Positions 5,068 through 5,095 of a stretch of DNA of 5,095 nucleotides are shown here, in pieces. Origin of the DNA: Ramlibacter sp. GTDB taxonomy: Bacteria > Pseudomonadota > Gammaproteobacteria > Burkholderiales > Burkholderiaceae_C. Made by a program: the position numbers and the translations under genes. The stretch covers positions 1 to 5,095 of the forward strand of contig JAJNBO010000229.1 in assembly GCA_021156245.1 (NCBI GenBank). The letters run 5' to 3'. The notes beneath the pieces are model-generated. The model worked only from the letters and a program-made list of their open reading frames with translations. It was not told where the DNA came from and did not search any database. The stretch's first letter is position 1, and every line of letters starts with the position of its first letter.

Positions 5068-5095
5068 ATGAATTCTGACGTGGACTGGGCGGCGC
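5068..5095 (+). CDS. Start of a gene cut by the window edge, probably PHA synthase (phaC)
   Basis: Only nine codons are visible (MNSDVDWAA), too few to identify a protein by sequence. The start itself is well supported by the AGGAGA site 4 bp upstream and a promoter-like pair at 5004-5032. The phaC call is inference from context: in Burkholderiales, including as I recall Cupriavidus necator, a pgeF-like gene and a small membrane-protein gene precede the class I poly(3-hydroxybutyrate) synthase gene, and the upstream inverted repeat resembles a PhaR site. If right, the protein would be about 560-600 residues and polymerise 3-hydroxybutyryl-CoA on storage granules, probably followed by phaA/phaB genes beyond the edge. 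Confidence 0.6.

Noticed and set aside
1..5095. tRNA or rRNA genes, insertion sequences, CRISPR repeats, phage or defence genes
   Set aside because: None was seen. The window is almost fully covered by ordinary coding genes and shows no direct-repeat arrays or transposase-like frames.

Overview
The window is very GC-rich and gene-dense, with short or overlapping junctions. The gene content and order point to a betaproteobacterium of the order Burkholderiales, most likely a Comamonadaceae-like genus. This rests on protein character and on the order maiA, pgeF, small membrane protein, probable phaC, not on any database search.

Left block (1..3334, minus strand). Four genes run right to left with tight junctions: an HSL-family alpha/beta hydrolase (3334..2396), a Cu/Zn superoxide dismutase lipoprotein (2370..1831), a phthalate-dioxygenase-type Rieske oxygenase alpha subunit (1820..435), and the first 146 codons of a glutamine synthetase-like ligase that runs off the left edge (438..1). 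Gaps are 25 bp, 10 bp and a 4-bp stop/start overlap, so this looks like one operon. A Rieske oxygenase translationally coupled to a GS-like ligase resembles pathways that gamma-glutamylate an amine before oxidising it, as in aniline degradation. The substrate is unknown, and no reductase or ferredoxin partner is visible.

Centre (3335..3391). A 57-bp divergent intergenic region must hold the start signals for both the left operon and maiA.

Right block (3392..4787, plus strand). maiA, a zeta-class GST maleylacetoacetate isomerase, is followed after 4 bp by pgeF, a YfiH/LACC1-family purine nucleosidase or peptidoglycan editing factor. A small two-helix membrane protein on the minus strand (4982..4719) converges on pgeF and overlaps its last 69 bp.

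Right edge (about 5000..5095). A well-formed promoter overlaps a TGC-rich inverted repeat of the kind expected for the polyhydroxybutyrate regulator PhaR. It leads to a strong Shine-Dalgarno and the first nine codons of a plus-strand gene, probably the PHA synthase phaC.

There are no RNA genes, mobile elements, CRISPR arrays or gene-free stretches over 300 bp. The most interesting part is the oxygenase plus GS-like pair. The window otherwise reads as chromosomal Burkholderiales sequence.
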